Shown: piece after piece, positions 24,401 through 35,795 of the stretch
Position numbering within the stretch: position 1 is the stretch's first letter
Layout of the letters: each line of letters starts with the position of its first letter
Source of the DNA: Porites lobata
Lineage: Eukaryota; Cnidaria; Anthozoa; Scleractinia; Poritidae
NCBI GenBank assembly: GCA_942486035.1
Contig: CALNXK010000020.1
Location: 3,303,501-3,367,500 of the forward strand
Direction: 5' to 3'
DNA: 64,000 nt
The notes under the pieces: generated by a model
What the model was told of the DNA's origin: nothing
What the model saw: only the letters and a program-made list of their open reading frames with translations
Database searches by the model: none
Program-made: the position numbers and the translations under genes

Positions 24401-26444
24401 TCCAACAAGCAGAACTGAGCTGTACGTTGAAATGGTTTTCTTTGTTTTAAGAAGATATGAGAAAAAAAACGGACTTGGAAGCAGCGATGAAGATTTGATT
24501 TTAGTGTATAAAAAACAACTTTTGCAGTTGGGCAACTTCGCGTTCGAATCCCTCCTCAAAGGGGAGTTATACTTTGAAAAAAAGGACGAAATCGTCAAGC
24601 CTATCAATTTTGGATTCTTTTCTTTTCAGCAAGGTGGCTCCAAGCGCAAGCCTTGCACGCGTTGTGCATTTTTACACAAGAGTTTTCAGGAGTTTTTTGC
24701 TGGCTTTTTTCTTGCGTTTCAGATTATGGACAAAGAAAGAGACTTTTCTTCACTTGCAGATGATAAGAGATACTTGGATAAACTGAGACAAGTCTTTTTG
24801 TTCATGAGTGGAATCATAGCCTCACGTAGTGAGGAAACTGCCGTATCGTTCTTTATTAATATCGCTGAAAAAATCAACTCAGCCGAAGACTATAAGTCAT
24901 ATTTCAAGTTAGCCTGTGAGTGCTTGTTGGAATGCTCAAGTGATGAGGAAAACCTTCAAACTCGCTTAGTTCGTACTTTAGGTGAGCAGCTTGACATGTC
25001 CCTGACTAAAGATTTTTACTTAACTGGGATAAACGCTGCTGGTGCTGCTGCAATTTCCATAGCCCTCACAGGAAACTCCTCCCTGATTACTTTGGATTTG
25101 GGTGATAACAGTATAGGTGATGCTGGTGCTTCGTCTCTTTCTCAGGCCCTCAAAGAAAACTCCTGCCTAAATACTTTGAATTTAAATGGTAACCGTATTG
25201 GTGAAGCCGGTGCTTCTTCTCTCTCGCAGGCTCTCACAGAAAACTGCTCCCTAAATACTTTAAATTTAAGTCGTAACTTTTTGAGTGGCGCTGGTGCTTC
25301 TTCTCTTTCTCTTGCCCTCACGGCAAACTCCTCACTGACCACTTTGGATTTAAGTCGTAACCTAATTGACGGCGCTGGTGCTTCTTCTCTTTTCCGGGCC
25401 CTCACAGCAAATTCCTCACTGACTTCCTTGGATTTGACGTATAACAGTATTGGTAACGATGCTGCTTCTTCTCTTTCTCAGGCCCTCGCAGGAAACTCCT
25501 CCCTGACTTCTTTGGATTTGAGTTATAACAGTATTAGTGAGGCCGATGCTTCCTCTCTTTCTCGGGTCCTCACAGCAAACCCCTTCCTGACTACTTTGAA
25601 GTTAATTGGAAACAGTATAGGTGACACCGGTGCTTCTTCTCTTTCTCGGGCCCTCACCGCAAACTCCGCCCTAACTACTTTGAAGTTAAGTGGTAACAGT
25701 ATTGGTGACGCCGGCGCATCTTCTCTTTCTCAGGCCCTCAAAGTGAACTCCACTCTGTCTACTTTGGAATTGGGTTATAACATTATTGGCGAAGCTGGTG
25801 CTTCTTCTCTTTCTCAGGCCCTCACAGCAAATTCTTCCCTGACTTCTTTGGATTTGATGCATAACAGTATTGGCGAAGCCGGTGCTTCTTTTCTATCTCA
25901 GGCCCTCACAAGAAACTCCACCCTGACTAGTTTAGATTTGCTTTATAACAGTTTTGGTGACGCCGGTGCTTCTTCTCTTTCTCAAGCCCTCAAAGCAAAC
26001 TCCTCCCTGACTACTTTGGATTTGGGTACTAACGTTATTGGCGACGTTGGTGCCTCTTCTCTTTCCCAGGCCCTCTCAGCAAACTCCTCCCTGACTACTT
26101 TGAATTTGGGTGGTAACGTTATTGGCGACGTTGGTGCTTCTTCTATTTCCCAGGCCCTCACAGTAAACTCCTCCCTGACTACTTTGGATTTGGGCCGTAA
26201 CTTTATTGGTGACACCGGTGCCTCTTCTCTTTCTCAGGCCCTCGCAGCAAACTCCTGCCTGACGTCTTTGGATTTGGGTTATAACTGTATTGGCGACGAT
26301 GGTGCTTTGGAACTTTCCCAGAAACTCACAGCAAATTCCTCTCAGACTTATTTACATTTAAGTGGTAACAGTATTAGCGACACCGTTGCATCTCTCTTTC
26401 CCAGGCTTTCACAGCCAATTCTTAGGCCTACTCTGGGACCTTAA
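18447..26444 (+). CDS. NLR gene B: PNP-type nucleosidase - NACHT - LRR receptor
   Basis: Inferred coding exons are 18447-19152, 19777-19962, 20354-20422, 20969-21070 and 23563-26444. All junctions are phase 1 with GT/AG borders; the sum is 3945 nt, 1314 aa. Residues about 42-275 form a PNP_UDP_1-like domain: ISVGACSGLN at 121-130, VEMEGE at 230-235 (Glu233 aligns with Glu174 of E. coli MTA/SAH nucleosidase) and GIADFAD with Asp256 (aligns with Asp197). Residues about 290-354 are a polar Gln/Ser-rich linker. NACHT has Walker A GEPGMGKT (434-441), Walker B VLLLLDGLDEAD (512-523) and TSRHE. About 17 LRRs run from about 832. The last repeat is frameshifted and the cap seen in A, C and D is missing. 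It is probably a cytosolic sensor whose PNP domain is the effector. The PNP substrate is unknown; ATP or another purine nucleotide is likely by analogy. Confidence 0.85.
19290..19480. repeat. Retroelement-tail-like block in intron 1 of gene B
   Basis: The motif GCCCTTTGTCAGAGTAAATC, preceded by a degenerate ACGTTTCGAA-like segment, resembles 3' tails of Penelope-like elements. It recurs at the same place in genes C (37330-37510) and D (57690-57930), so it predates the gene duplications. No coding sequence is seen. Confidence 0.35.
21271..21652. repeat. Long-arm fold-back element in gene B intron 4
   Basis: Arms of about 110-120 bases are inverted, with ends reading CGGGCAGCAAAAA... and ...TTTTTGCTGCCCG. 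Repeated GTTGCAAAAC-type strings occur inside. The spacer is about 150 bases. The element is absent from the matching introns of C and D. Confidence 0.8.
21673..22347. mobile_element. TIR element with a nested inverted repeat, gene B intron 4
   Basis: The outer ends GGGAGCTTAAGCAAC... and ...GTTGCTTATAAGCTTCC are inverted and followed by GACGGCGACGGC runs. Inside, about 22030-22277, arms of about 46 bases (AAGTAGGTTGAGTTTGATCG) are inverted around a centre carrying GTTGTCGAAACGTCAGTC. That centre resembles a tail motif of Penelope-like retroelements. It is probably a nested insertion. Confidence 0.6.
23251..23366. repeat. Fold-back element, AACAATTATTC family
   Basis: The ends AACAATTATTC and GAATAATTGTT are inverted, with inner arms including GTGAATAGTGGC and its near complement. 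Similar ends occur at 44839-44908 and 53101-53196. Confidence 0.7.
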
Positions 26445-29137
26445 GTCGCCCTAATCTTAGGTGACTTAGGGCGATTTAGGGCGACTTTAGGAAAATTTGC
26501 TCAAAATCTTGTGCGACTTAAGGCGATATAAGGTGACATATTAAGTGAATTAAACGTTAGTGTATACAAAATTGACATCTACTGATAACACCACCTCTCT
26601 AGGGACACAATGTCATAGCATAAGTTAATTCAGTCTTGGAGACAACTTCATTAGTCTTCCAAATTTTCAACAATCTCAACACATAGAATACTAAAATAGT
26701 AATGTTACCTAACATTTTGAACATTAAATATCACGGTAGCTTGTGTTGCAGATGTATTCTAACCCTGGTTAGAATGCATCCTTGTTCTGGGCTAAAACGC
26801 ACTCAACGAATTACCGGCATTTTGAGTTTCCCTTCCACATGATTGGCAAATGGACAATGGCATTTTTAACAGTCCAGTCCTTGCACGTACACAAATCCTG
26901 GTACACACACCGGGGGGTGGGGCAGAACTAGGATATTGCCGCTGTTTTGCAGACGGACTTATCCCGGAGCCGAGTTAGTTCCATCTGTGGCACAGGCTAA
27001 TATCAAGGGTGTTGGTTTAGTGTTACATTAGCAGAGACAAAATCTGAGTTAGAAGCAACCAAAAGGGTAAATTTTCTCTTAACCTTTAAATGAATTATTG
27101 TACAATATAAGGGACAAAAAATCAATGGTTCCTGCATTTCTTTTTCCGAAAAAGAAAACTCTAGAAGTAAAGTATTTCAGTACATCTCTGTAAAATACTG
27201 TAAGCTGGTTTGTAGCAAAAACTTTATATTGAAGTGTCTTTTTTTATAATTTGACAACAAACATTAAAGTAATTAATTTAAAACATTTAAAATCACTTAT
27301 CGATATCGCACACTATTGAAATGACGATCCCATTGTATGTCTTGGCAGTTGCTCTGCCAATGTTTGTCCTCACACGTTTGTCAAAGAGGGTGTTTTTCCA
27401 ATTGCATTCAAAATGCAAAGTTGGTATTTTTCGCCGTATATATTGCTCCTTTCCTGTCTCAGTCAATACTTGCTTCGCTAGTGAACCGTACTCTCTTCCC
27501 ATGGTGTCTTTGGAAATTTTGCAGTCGGGTTGATTTCATGAGTGCATTTATAACCGCAGAAACAACAAAGGGGGGCGGGGGGGGAAACTCGCACCGACGC
27601 CAGTTTCATATCGGGGTGACTTTTTGATTTTGTATCGCGTTTACATGATGATGGGTCATTTCATGTTTCGGTTATTTGAAGGTACACTTCATGTTGATAA
27701 AATAACCGTGCGGTTAAAAATCGCAAAGATTGCGTATGCGTTACCCGTTCCAGTCCACCGGCAGACCGATTTCACACCGAAATGGGTGGTCGTTTCGTGT
27801 TTACATGATACCGTTACCAAATTTCGTACCAGTGTGAAATTCTCGTCCTGATACAACAGCCGGGGTGAACTCACGCCGGAGTGACTCGCGCCGGCATGAC
27901 ATTGTGTATCATGTAAACAAATATAGAGCCATGAGAGGGAACGGGAGTGAACTCACGCTGGCGCCCCGGTATCATGTAAACACCCCCTAACCTTAGCTTC
28001 AACCAACCTCGCTCTGTTCCACAAGGCAGCGTTTACGCTCTCAGCATAAAAGAAAGCATGCGTCATGTTTAAACCGATGGCAATATCAAGTGTAAATGTT
28101 TCCATTAATATCTCGGAAATTTCCATTTAAAAGGAGATCTTCAAACTATAGCCAGCGTGACAGGCGTTAAAAGGGAAGGGGAAGGGGTAAATTTAGCCCG
28201 CGAGGGAGAGAGGAAAGGAAGTATTTAGTCGAAAGCCGCGTATCGTGAGGCCAGGGGGAAAAAAACGCCATGCTATGCTTGGCCCATAAAGTTTTTTGGT
28301 TACAATTTTGTGGCCGGTTCCAGCCGTTCAATACTGGACAGAAAAAAAGATACCCCTTTCCGCTTTTGGGCTATCGTTGCTGGGACTCCGGGAAACCGGA
28401 AACAGGCTAGTTTTCTCCAGCGTTCAACCGACCACATTACTTTTATGATAACAAAGAAAAAGTACAATTTTCTTTTTCAAGATTTATCAAATCATTCCCT
28501 AATTCAATCAAACCACGGAAGGTGGTATTATTATTGGATAAACCACACGAGACCCACATAGTCAGAAAGAGGAACCCGAGGTTTACAAAATCCTCGAATT
28601 TGGTGTTTATCGGAAGAATTTTGAACGAGATACAGAGACTCAGAAACTCCAAAATTTACTTTAAAAAAAGAGTCAACGCACATTAAGTCATTAAAATTCA
28701 AACTAAAGAATCATCGATCCTCCTGCGTTTTTGCTTTGATGAGGTATTTTTAGAGCAGCTAAAAACTATATATATTTATAAAAATTTTCACTTCTCAAGG
28801 ATTTTTTCGTTTTATGTTAGAGTAAGCTTGAATTTATAAGCCTTTGCGTGACGGAGAGAACTGTTACGTAGATTAAAAAAGTGAGTTTGTCTTATTTTGT
28901 TGAATTTTGTTATCTCAATAGTTATTTCATGAGAAAAATTATTACTTTAATCGAGTTATGAGTTCCTTGAAAGATGAATTCAAGCCTTGAAAACTCAGTG
29001 ACAGACATTAAAACTCAGACTGTTTATGCTAGTTTTCTGCCGCCTTGTTGGTTCCAATCCCGATGGGCACCAATATGGCTCCCGCACGGCGCTCTATAAA
29101 TTTGTGTAAATCATTTCTCCGAATAACTCACAGTAAG
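26445..29137. other. Intergenic region after gene B
   Basis: The first 100 bases are made of repeats of TTAGGGCGA / TAAGTCGCC type that overlap the end of gene B. Further on, 27570-27990 holds an inverted-repeat-rich block with GTTTACATGAT and ATCATGTAAAC strings, a probable MITE cluster. No gene is recognised. The poly(A) site of gene B cannot be placed. Confidence 0.4.
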
Positions 29138-29748
29138 CCGTTGACCATAGTCTGCAAAGGGCTTTTTGAGCCAGTTTCAAACAACAATAACAACTTTATT
29201 ACACATGAAACAGTTTACAAGTAATAAATTAAGTGAACTAAAAAGAAAAAAAGAAAAGGCTGAGGAGTGTAAAACAAAAGAAAGCACATTGACATTCACG
29301 GATAAATACCAGCAGTCTCGGTGAAAAACACCCCTGATATATTAATTGCGGGCAACCAGAGGAGCCCGGAATCGTAATCTTCAGGTTGCTGTTACGAATA
29401 CTTGGCATGAACGGAATGCAGAGAGTAGAACTCAATCGTGTGACCCTCTATCACTTGCGATCTGATCACGCGTGTTTTGACCTGCAGCCTGTGTACAGCC
29501 GCCCACTCAGGCCCTGAGAAAAAATAGCAGAAGAGGCCCCTTCTCCGATTTTTTCGGAGGGGAGCGGGAGGCTGTAGGCAGGCTAGTTTTGACCTTCTAT
29601 GACGTGAAACTTACGCAAAGAACAGAGCGCGTTGGACCAAATTAAAAGCGTTTTGACCTTCGATCGATCTTGCCCACACTCCATAACCTTTGGTTATTAC
29701 CGTTTCACTAGTTAAAATAAATTAATTATGTCATGCTCTTTATTCTAG

Positions 29749-29933
29749 GTTTTGGGGAAATTAATACCTTGACGTATGGTCCTGAGCCATTCCGTCGCTG
29801 TGGCAACTGTATTGGGGGAGATGGAGACAAATTGAAGAGATGTGCCAACTGTGAGGAAGTACATTGTAGCAAAGAATGTCAAGTTCTGGCTTGGGAAAAG
29901 GGCCATAAAAACCTCTGCAACAAATGCAAGTAA
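29749..29933 (+). pseudogene. MYND zinc-finger exon, copy 2 (frame-shifted)
   Basis: An acceptor (TTATTCTAG) ends at 29748. The MYND ligand set CGNC ... CANC ... CSKEC ... H ... C is intact and ends at a TAA (29931-29933). Compared with copy 1 there is a net 2-base insertion near the start of the exon (about 29760-29775). In phase 0 the frame meets a TGA; it is open only in phase 1. Copy 1 and copy 2 therefore cannot both be used with the same upstream exon. This one is the more likely pseudogene, unless splicing differs. Confidence 0.55.
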
Positions 29934-30118
29934 AAAAATACTAAAACATCAAAATACGTATATACTTGGAATTAGAAAAAAAAATGTGTAAAAAACCCTT
30001 TTGGAACATTTAGAGTACTTACAAAATTGTGGATGGTATGCACACAGCATTGTTGCCACTCTGATGTATACAGCGTTATCTAGGGCACAATTAATTCCAA
30101 CAAACTGGTTAACTAAAA

Positions 30119-30366
30119 GGCGACAAAATTAGTTGAGACACTTTGTCCGAAAGCGGCTTTTTGATGTTTTACCGATTTTAAAAGGCCCGGGAAAATGAAC
30201 CTTTCCCTCTCCCATTTCCTCCATGCAATGTTGTGCCGCTGTTCCAGCTACCTGTAGAAAACAACAAATACCTCAACTTTGAATGGAGGGGAAGGGGAGG
30301 GGTGTGGATTCTTTTGTTCTCTGAAGTTACCCTATTTGAGTACAATGTCTCAACAAGTTTGTCGCC
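30119..30366. repeat. TIR element in MYND block 2
   Basis: The ends GGCGACAAAATTAGTTGAGAC and its near complement match the element at 10328-10673. Only one copy of the left arm is present here. Confidence 0.7.
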
Positions 30367-30541
30367 GATTAAAGTTCTGTTCCATATTTCATTTTTTATA
30401 AATATTGTAACGTTTGAGTACCTTACACGTGTATTTTTCAGTTTCTTTCTTTCTCCTAATTTGTCCAGATGCTGGGCAGCAGAAGGGAGATATTTCTTTT
30501 TTTCTTTTTTTCTTTCTTTGTTTGTTAGCTTCAATGAAATC

Positions 30542-30764
30542 TAGACTACGGGTAGTCTCCATTTTCCCTCAGGGATAGTAGAGCGAGCGAAACGCGAGCG
30601 CGCGTGAAAATCACCTCATGCGAGAAAGGCGAAACGCAGCGGTGAGAGAGAAAAATTTCTCTCTCCCCGCCGTTCCGCCTTTCTCGGGTGGGGTGATTTC
30701 ACACGCCCTCAAGTTTCCCTCGCTCTACTATACCTGAGGAAAAATGGGGACTACTTGTAGTCTA
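30542..30764. repeat. Fold-back element
   Basis: The ends TAGACTACGGGTAGTC and its near complement are inverted, and inner arms include GATAGTAGAGCGAGCG and GCGAGAAAGGCG with their complements. It is absent from MYND block 1, so it inserted after the duplication. Confidence 0.8.
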
Positions 30765-30791
30765 AATGAAATCGAGAAGCTTTCACATTGC

Positions 30792-30878
30792 CGTAGTAGT
30801 GGTAGTGGTGGTGGTAGTGGTAGTGGTAGTGGTAGTGGTAGTGGTAGTGGTAGTGGTAGTGGTAGTAGTAGTAGTAGT
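30792..30878. repeat. (GGTAGT)n microsatellite
   Basis: A run of GTAGTG/GGTAGT units is followed by GTA triplets. The paralogous site near 10900 has only a few GTA units. Long Gly-Ser or Val frames through it are artefacts of the repeat. Confidence 0.9.
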
Positions 30879-31425
30879 AAGTATAAGAGAAATCCATTTT
30901 TTTACTCTGTTTATGCATTATCTTTTTGTAATGATGATAGCACCTATCAAGTTATTCACAGTGAACTTACGCAAAAGGACGGGAGAGAAAGGAAGACGGC
31001 AGACGTTTTGTGACAGGCGTGACAATAATTTTGTTTGTAAAAACCTTCCGCCAAAATCCACCTTCCTTTGAACAGGTCTTAATTTCTTGTAAACTACCGG
31101 AATTAAAACATTAGTGTAAAATGAAGATGACGACAAAACACGCAAGTGATAGCCCTGTCACGTTTGTCACACACACCTTTTTTGCCGTCCTCTTCTTCCG
31201 GTCGTCATAATTTTCATGCACACATCTTAATAGTGAGGGCAACTCTGAGATTATTATTGGGATTTGTTTTTTTTTTGGACACACGAGAGAAGTTTTGGAG
31301 AAGGAACATTATATTGTTGCTACTCTTACTTCTCGATTGCTGCTAAAAATTTTAAGGGCTCATACCTGTGGAGCCTTTTCACAGTGACGCCACGTCCGCC
31401 ATGTTGATTCCCCAAGACATTGATC

Positions 31426-32900
31426 AGGGTTGGCCAGGGTTTTTGGGTATACAGTTTATTGGGGTATTTAATTTCAGGTATACAGTATTTCCATGCTTAA
31501 AATTGGGTATAAAGTATTCCGGCCCTCACGACCAATTTTGGGTATAAAGTATACAGTATTTTTCTTAATTTTGGTATTTTACACGAGTTGTAGAATAATT
31601 TAGGGTATATTGGAAAGTTTATTTCAGATATTTTGGTATTCCACTTAATGAGTTAATGAGCCATACGTTCTCTGAAAAATGTCGAGTTTTTAGAGGAGAG
31701 TCCGAAACCATTCGGTGCATTGGGTTCAAATTTTCAGAGGTAACTGAAACAGTTATGCTCTTTTAATATTCAGAGTTTTTATTCTATTAGCGTCATCAGA
31801 TAGAGAAGTGTCTTTTTCAGCCCAACCCCCTCCGCCCTCTCCCCCTTCTCGTTTCCTAAAGAGAATCAATGTCGGTTGGAATGCTCCTGTTTATCAGTAG
31901 AGCTAAGTAAATTTAAGGCTTCAATGTTGCCTGACGTTCCATGCATGTTGCAACAGCATACTAGAGGGTAACAGGTAAAGTTTTATCTCAAATTTTCCGG
32001 CGAAAAATCTGCCTATGAGGCTCAAAAGGTGGATGGTGTCTTTAATAGCGCTCTCCTTACCTCTAGTCAAGTTGAATCATCATTGGTTCACGTATTTTGA
32101 CCACCTCCTTGCGCCAAGTTCCTCTTTTGAAAGGCCTCCATCAAAAAGCTTGAAGGTGAAAGGAGGTGCCATGCTGGAATAACACAGTAATGCTCCCCTC
32201 CTCCGAATCTTTCGCCCTTCCTTCGTGCATAATCACGGTTTTTAGAGGCTGAAGAGAAAACATTGGGGAAAAAATGGAAAACCAGTGACTTTTTCGAGGA
32301 AATGCGGTTGAGCATTAAGAGCCATGTGCGTTTGGTTACAAAGTTATCGTAAATGTATGTATTGGTCTTCTTAATAAAGCCTCGATACTGTGATGAACAT
32401 GATAGTAACGCTATGCGGTAGCCTTCAGGGCGGACTTCCCTAACCGTTATTCTCACTTCTCGCCCTTCACCCCAATTCATCCTTCCCAGGTCTTGTGCGT
32501 GTTCTCAGTGAAAGACATCAGGAAACGTCTATGATCGGAGCGGACAACTCCCATTAACTTCTCATTAATCCATTTGAGCGTTAACACAACGTCGTATAAT
32601 TTACGGTCATACATACATACCGAGTGTTCCGTCATATACAGTTGGCTCGATTCGACTGGTACAACCCTTCCGAAATCAAGGTAATTAACTGGATGCCCTT
32701 TAATGTCCCTGACCGTGAAACAGAAATGGCATTGTCTAGCCTGCGAGCAAGCTCCCCCACCTTAGGAGAGCTTGCTTGCAGGCCAGTCATTGTCAAGCAT
32801 AATACAAAAAACCCGGAACACGCACAACAATTCTCGTTAATATAATTAACTTTATTACTCGTATAATTTGGCTTGATTGACAGTACGTGTTGCGACAGAG
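31426..32900. other. Intergenic upstream of gene C
   Basis: 31430-31660 is a degenerate tandem repeat built on GGGTATAAAGTATTTC-like units. 31865-32060 is paralogous to 13190-13360 and to 45850-45970, the upstream flanks of B and D. A small fold-back (CTAGCCTGCGAGCAAGCTC) lies at about 32736-32785. No gene is recognised. Confidence 0.45.
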
Positions 32901-33101
32901 TTACAGACCTTTGTTATTATAGAATTGTGATTGGATGCTAGATAGCTGACGTCATTATACGTCGCTGTGCTATACACACCCAATCTAATTCGGCGTCCGC
33001 TTTTGATCTAATGTCAACTCCTGTCAGTTTCTTAGCACAATCACTAATCTAAGCTTTGTAAAGTCGCTGTTTCTACCGGAGTCCGTGGACCGTGCTTGCA
33101 G
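32901..33101 (+). promoter_or_regulatory. Gene C promoter with CRE and non-coding first exon
   Basis: A perfect TGACGTCA lies at 32947-32954. An ATTGG (inverted CCAAT) lies about 15 bases upstream; it is shared with gene D but not B. The downstream blocks GGCGTCCGCTTTTGAT and GTCGCTGTTTCTACC lead to CTTGCAG at 33101, followed by GTTTGTTTC, the inferred donor of a 5'-UTR exon. Homology with the gene D region begins at about 32901. Confidence 0.6.
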
Positions 33102-33540
33102 GTTTGTTTCTTAATTTCTGTCTAATCTGTTACGTAAAATATAACTCAATGAAGATGGTCTTTTCTTTGAGCACTCATACGGTCGTGCCAAACGCATCAT
33201 ACACGGACCATGAACTTAAAGAACATTCGCGATCTCTCAAATGTTCAACCATTGACTGGTCAATGAAAAAGTTAAACTGTTCGATTTACATAAGACACGT
33301 TAGCTTGGCAAAGTAGAGACGTGCTTGCAGGTTTGCTTCTTACTTTTTGTTTAATCTATTACGTAAAACGTAGCTGAATGAGGGATGGTCTCTCCTTTGA
33401 GCACTCACGATGTCGTGCTATTGAATCTTTATGCTAAACGCATTATAAACCGACCATGAACCTAAAGAACATTCGCGTTCTCTGAAATGTTCAACCAGTG
33501 ACTGGTCGATGAATAAGCTAAACTGTTCGGTTTACATTAG
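33092..33540. repeat. Tandem duplication of the UTR-exon donor region, gene C
   Basis: About 210 bases starting at the first-exon donor (33092-33310) are repeated at about 33318-33540 with roughly 90 percent identity by eye. The copy includes a second CGTGCTTGCAG/GTTTG junction. Genes B and D have a single copy. Confidence 0.7.
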
Positions 33541-33542
33541 AG

Positions 33543-34897
33543 GGTCTGAATGGGGGAGTCCACATATCGGTTATCAATTATTATTTTCGGTCTTTGTCGG
33601 TTGTCGGTAAATCTCGGTAAATGATTAACAAAGCGAGTTAATCATTCATATTCGTTTTTTAATTCACACAGTTTAAACTCTAAACAAGTACAAAACTTCT
33701 TCATTCATCGTCAATTCATCTTTTTAATTGCAATGGAACTTCATTTTAAGTCTGGTTTGTTTAGCTACGCGATCGTTTGTTTCAATTTTGTTAGCAAAGA
33801 CTGAAAAAATCACCAAACATTCAACATTGAAATTTGTTTTAATTCCGATGACCACGACTTCTCCCATGACGCCGTTACTTAATACGTTCTGTGATTTCGA
33901 AGGTGGCCGAGGAGACCAATCCAAGCACGATAGTGTCTGCCACATGTGAAGTCAAGTTTATTGTCAATTCTTTTTTGACTTATTGTCTTCCCTCAATTCA
34001 GGCAAAAATTGACGACTTTCATATTTTTATTAATATCTCTGCAGGTATTTGGAATTTTAAGTGATTTACATACCTCAGGCCCCATTTGTCAGGGGCACCC
34101 AAAGAGAATATAGTTCAAAACCACTTAAACATAGCATTGTTAAACGTATTTTAGTATTTAAACGGTAGATACAGGCATATTTTTATCCCCTACAACTTTT
34201 TCATCTGTTCGGATTTCCTAGCTGAAAGTCTAGTAATCCGAAAATTGTAGGGATCAAAAGTTACCTTTTCGAAAATTTCAGCCAGAAAAAAGGCTCCCGA
34301 AAATTCTAGGTGACCTTTTTAGGGTAAACATCCGTTAAAAATTGGCAATTATACCATTTTTTAGGTGTTCGAAAATCCTAGGAGAGGCAGGCAAGCAAGA
34401 AATTGTACAACAAATGTTCCGAAAATTCTAGATCTCAAATCGTCTTCCAAACAGATATTTTCCGAAAATTGGCTTTGGGTGCCCCTGATTTGTTCAAAAG
34501 CTAGATAGCGCTATCCACCGTACCGGTTTAATCACCTTCCAGTGGATAGTGCAATTCGGTTTCCCCAATACTTATCCGCTGGATAGTGATTCATCCGGTG
34601 GATAACGCTATCCAAAGTTTGAACAACCGGGGCCCTGTCTGAAATAGAGCTGACTACAAGACCTTCCATCTGCTGGAAACAAATCAAGCGAAATACATTT
34701 GGCAAAATAGGAAATTAAAAAAACTAATAAACAAAATACGATCTATTTTTTAATAGAAATTAACCCACAATGTTGGACCATGGCGGTTGTCGGCTAATTT
34801 TTTCCCTGTCGGTAGTCAGTAATTTTTTTTCTCGTTTTGTCAGTAGTCAGTTACATTTTTTGCCGTTTGTCGCTAGTCGTTCAACCCCATTCAGACC
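33543..34897. mobile_element. TIR element, 1.36 kb, with two nested elements, in the gene C UTR intron
   Basis: The 13-base ends GGTCTGAATGGGG (33543-33555) and CCCCATTCAGACC (34885-34897) are a perfect inverted pair. Subterminal GTCGGT/GTCAGT-type repeats lie inside both ends. Genes B and D have an uninterrupted CATTAGCTTGG at this site. A second element with perfect 16-base ends TCAGGGGCACCCAAAG (34089-34488), flanked by TTTG on both sides, and a third with GGATAGCGCTATCC-type arms (34491-34626) lie within it. No transposase frame is seen. Confidence 0.8.
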
Positions 34898-35789
34898 ATC
34901 ATGTTAGCTTGGCAAAGTAAATACGATTTATTTCTGGGTTAATTATTTAAATCCGTTGACTTCACTGAACCCTAACGCGAGAAATACTAGGTTCTTGTGC
35001 TTTTAGTTTGACATTCAACTTGTGTTGTAATTGGCATTGACTAATTCTCACATTACTTTCTACTTTCTACTTAAGTAACTTATTGCGAGATTTTTATATT
35101 TCAAGATCTTCCCGTCTGCTTCAGAGGCTGCTAGACCGTGAATTGTCAATACACTATTGTTGACTCATACCTTCGGAACGCGTTCAAACCTGAAACGTGA
35201 TGGTTTACTTACCGACAGACAAAAGCTACAAGTCATTATAATACATTTAATGTAGTTGTAAGTGTATTTTAAGTAAATTTCTTGATCGCGTGATATATTT
35301 CAAGCCTCACGTGACATCTGAGTACTGCCTTTTCCCTGCAAACGGCTGGTCCTTCGATTCACTTGGATGACCACCTCAAGTTTCCAGTAGGAAACGTAAA
35401 AATAGTGTTTACAATAAGTACTTTCGGGCTAAATGCATACCAACTCAGCTCGACTCAAATGAAGTTTTTTATTATTATAATTTATAAATGTATAAAGGAA
35501 ATTAATTCAGAGATTGATAATTGTAGGTAAAGAATTTTCCCTAGGGGAAAAATATTTTGTGCAGACCTAGAGTGATTTTACTTGAACCGTGAAACAGATG
35601 CTAACAAATGGTGCAAAAGAGCGAAATGTAAACAAAAATTCTACCACCTATTTCACGGTTCAAGTAAAATCATTCACCTGAATACCTTGTATTCTTTAAT
35701 AGTACCTTGCGTCATTTCGGTAGTTGTTTGGTTGATAAAGGCGCTACATAAGATCTCAAACTATTTTACCTTTTTGTGTCTCCAGTGCG

Positions 35790-35795
35790 ATGTAG
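35790..35795 (+). promoter_or_regulatory. Start-stop uORF abutting gene C start
   Basis: The sequence ATGTAG is followed directly by the first in-frame ATG of gene C (35796). It lies 4 bases after the likely UTR acceptor (TCTCCAG ending at 35785). Confidence 0.6.

Larger units (their letters stand above)
29138..31425. repeat. Segmental duplication copy 2 (MYND block)
   Basis: It is paralogous to 9072-11440. It keeps the MYND exon and the TIR element (30119-30366), and has gained a fold-back (30542-30764) and an expanded hexanucleotide repeat (30792-30878). Confidence 0.75.

Noticed and set aside
30744..31071. Gly-Ser or poly-Val protein across the GGTAGT repeat
   Set aside because: It is generated by the microsatellite; the paralogous site lacks it.
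32088..32480. 130-codon minus-strand open frame
   Set aside because: It is not matched by an open frame in the paralogous flanks and has no motif; probably chance.
32920..32955. Likeness of the C and D promoters to the MHC-type SXY module (CRE-like X2 box and inverted CCAAT Y box)
   Set aside because: The order is reversed (ATTGG upstream of TGACGTCA) and no X1 or S box is seen. A CRE plus CCAAT pair is common.
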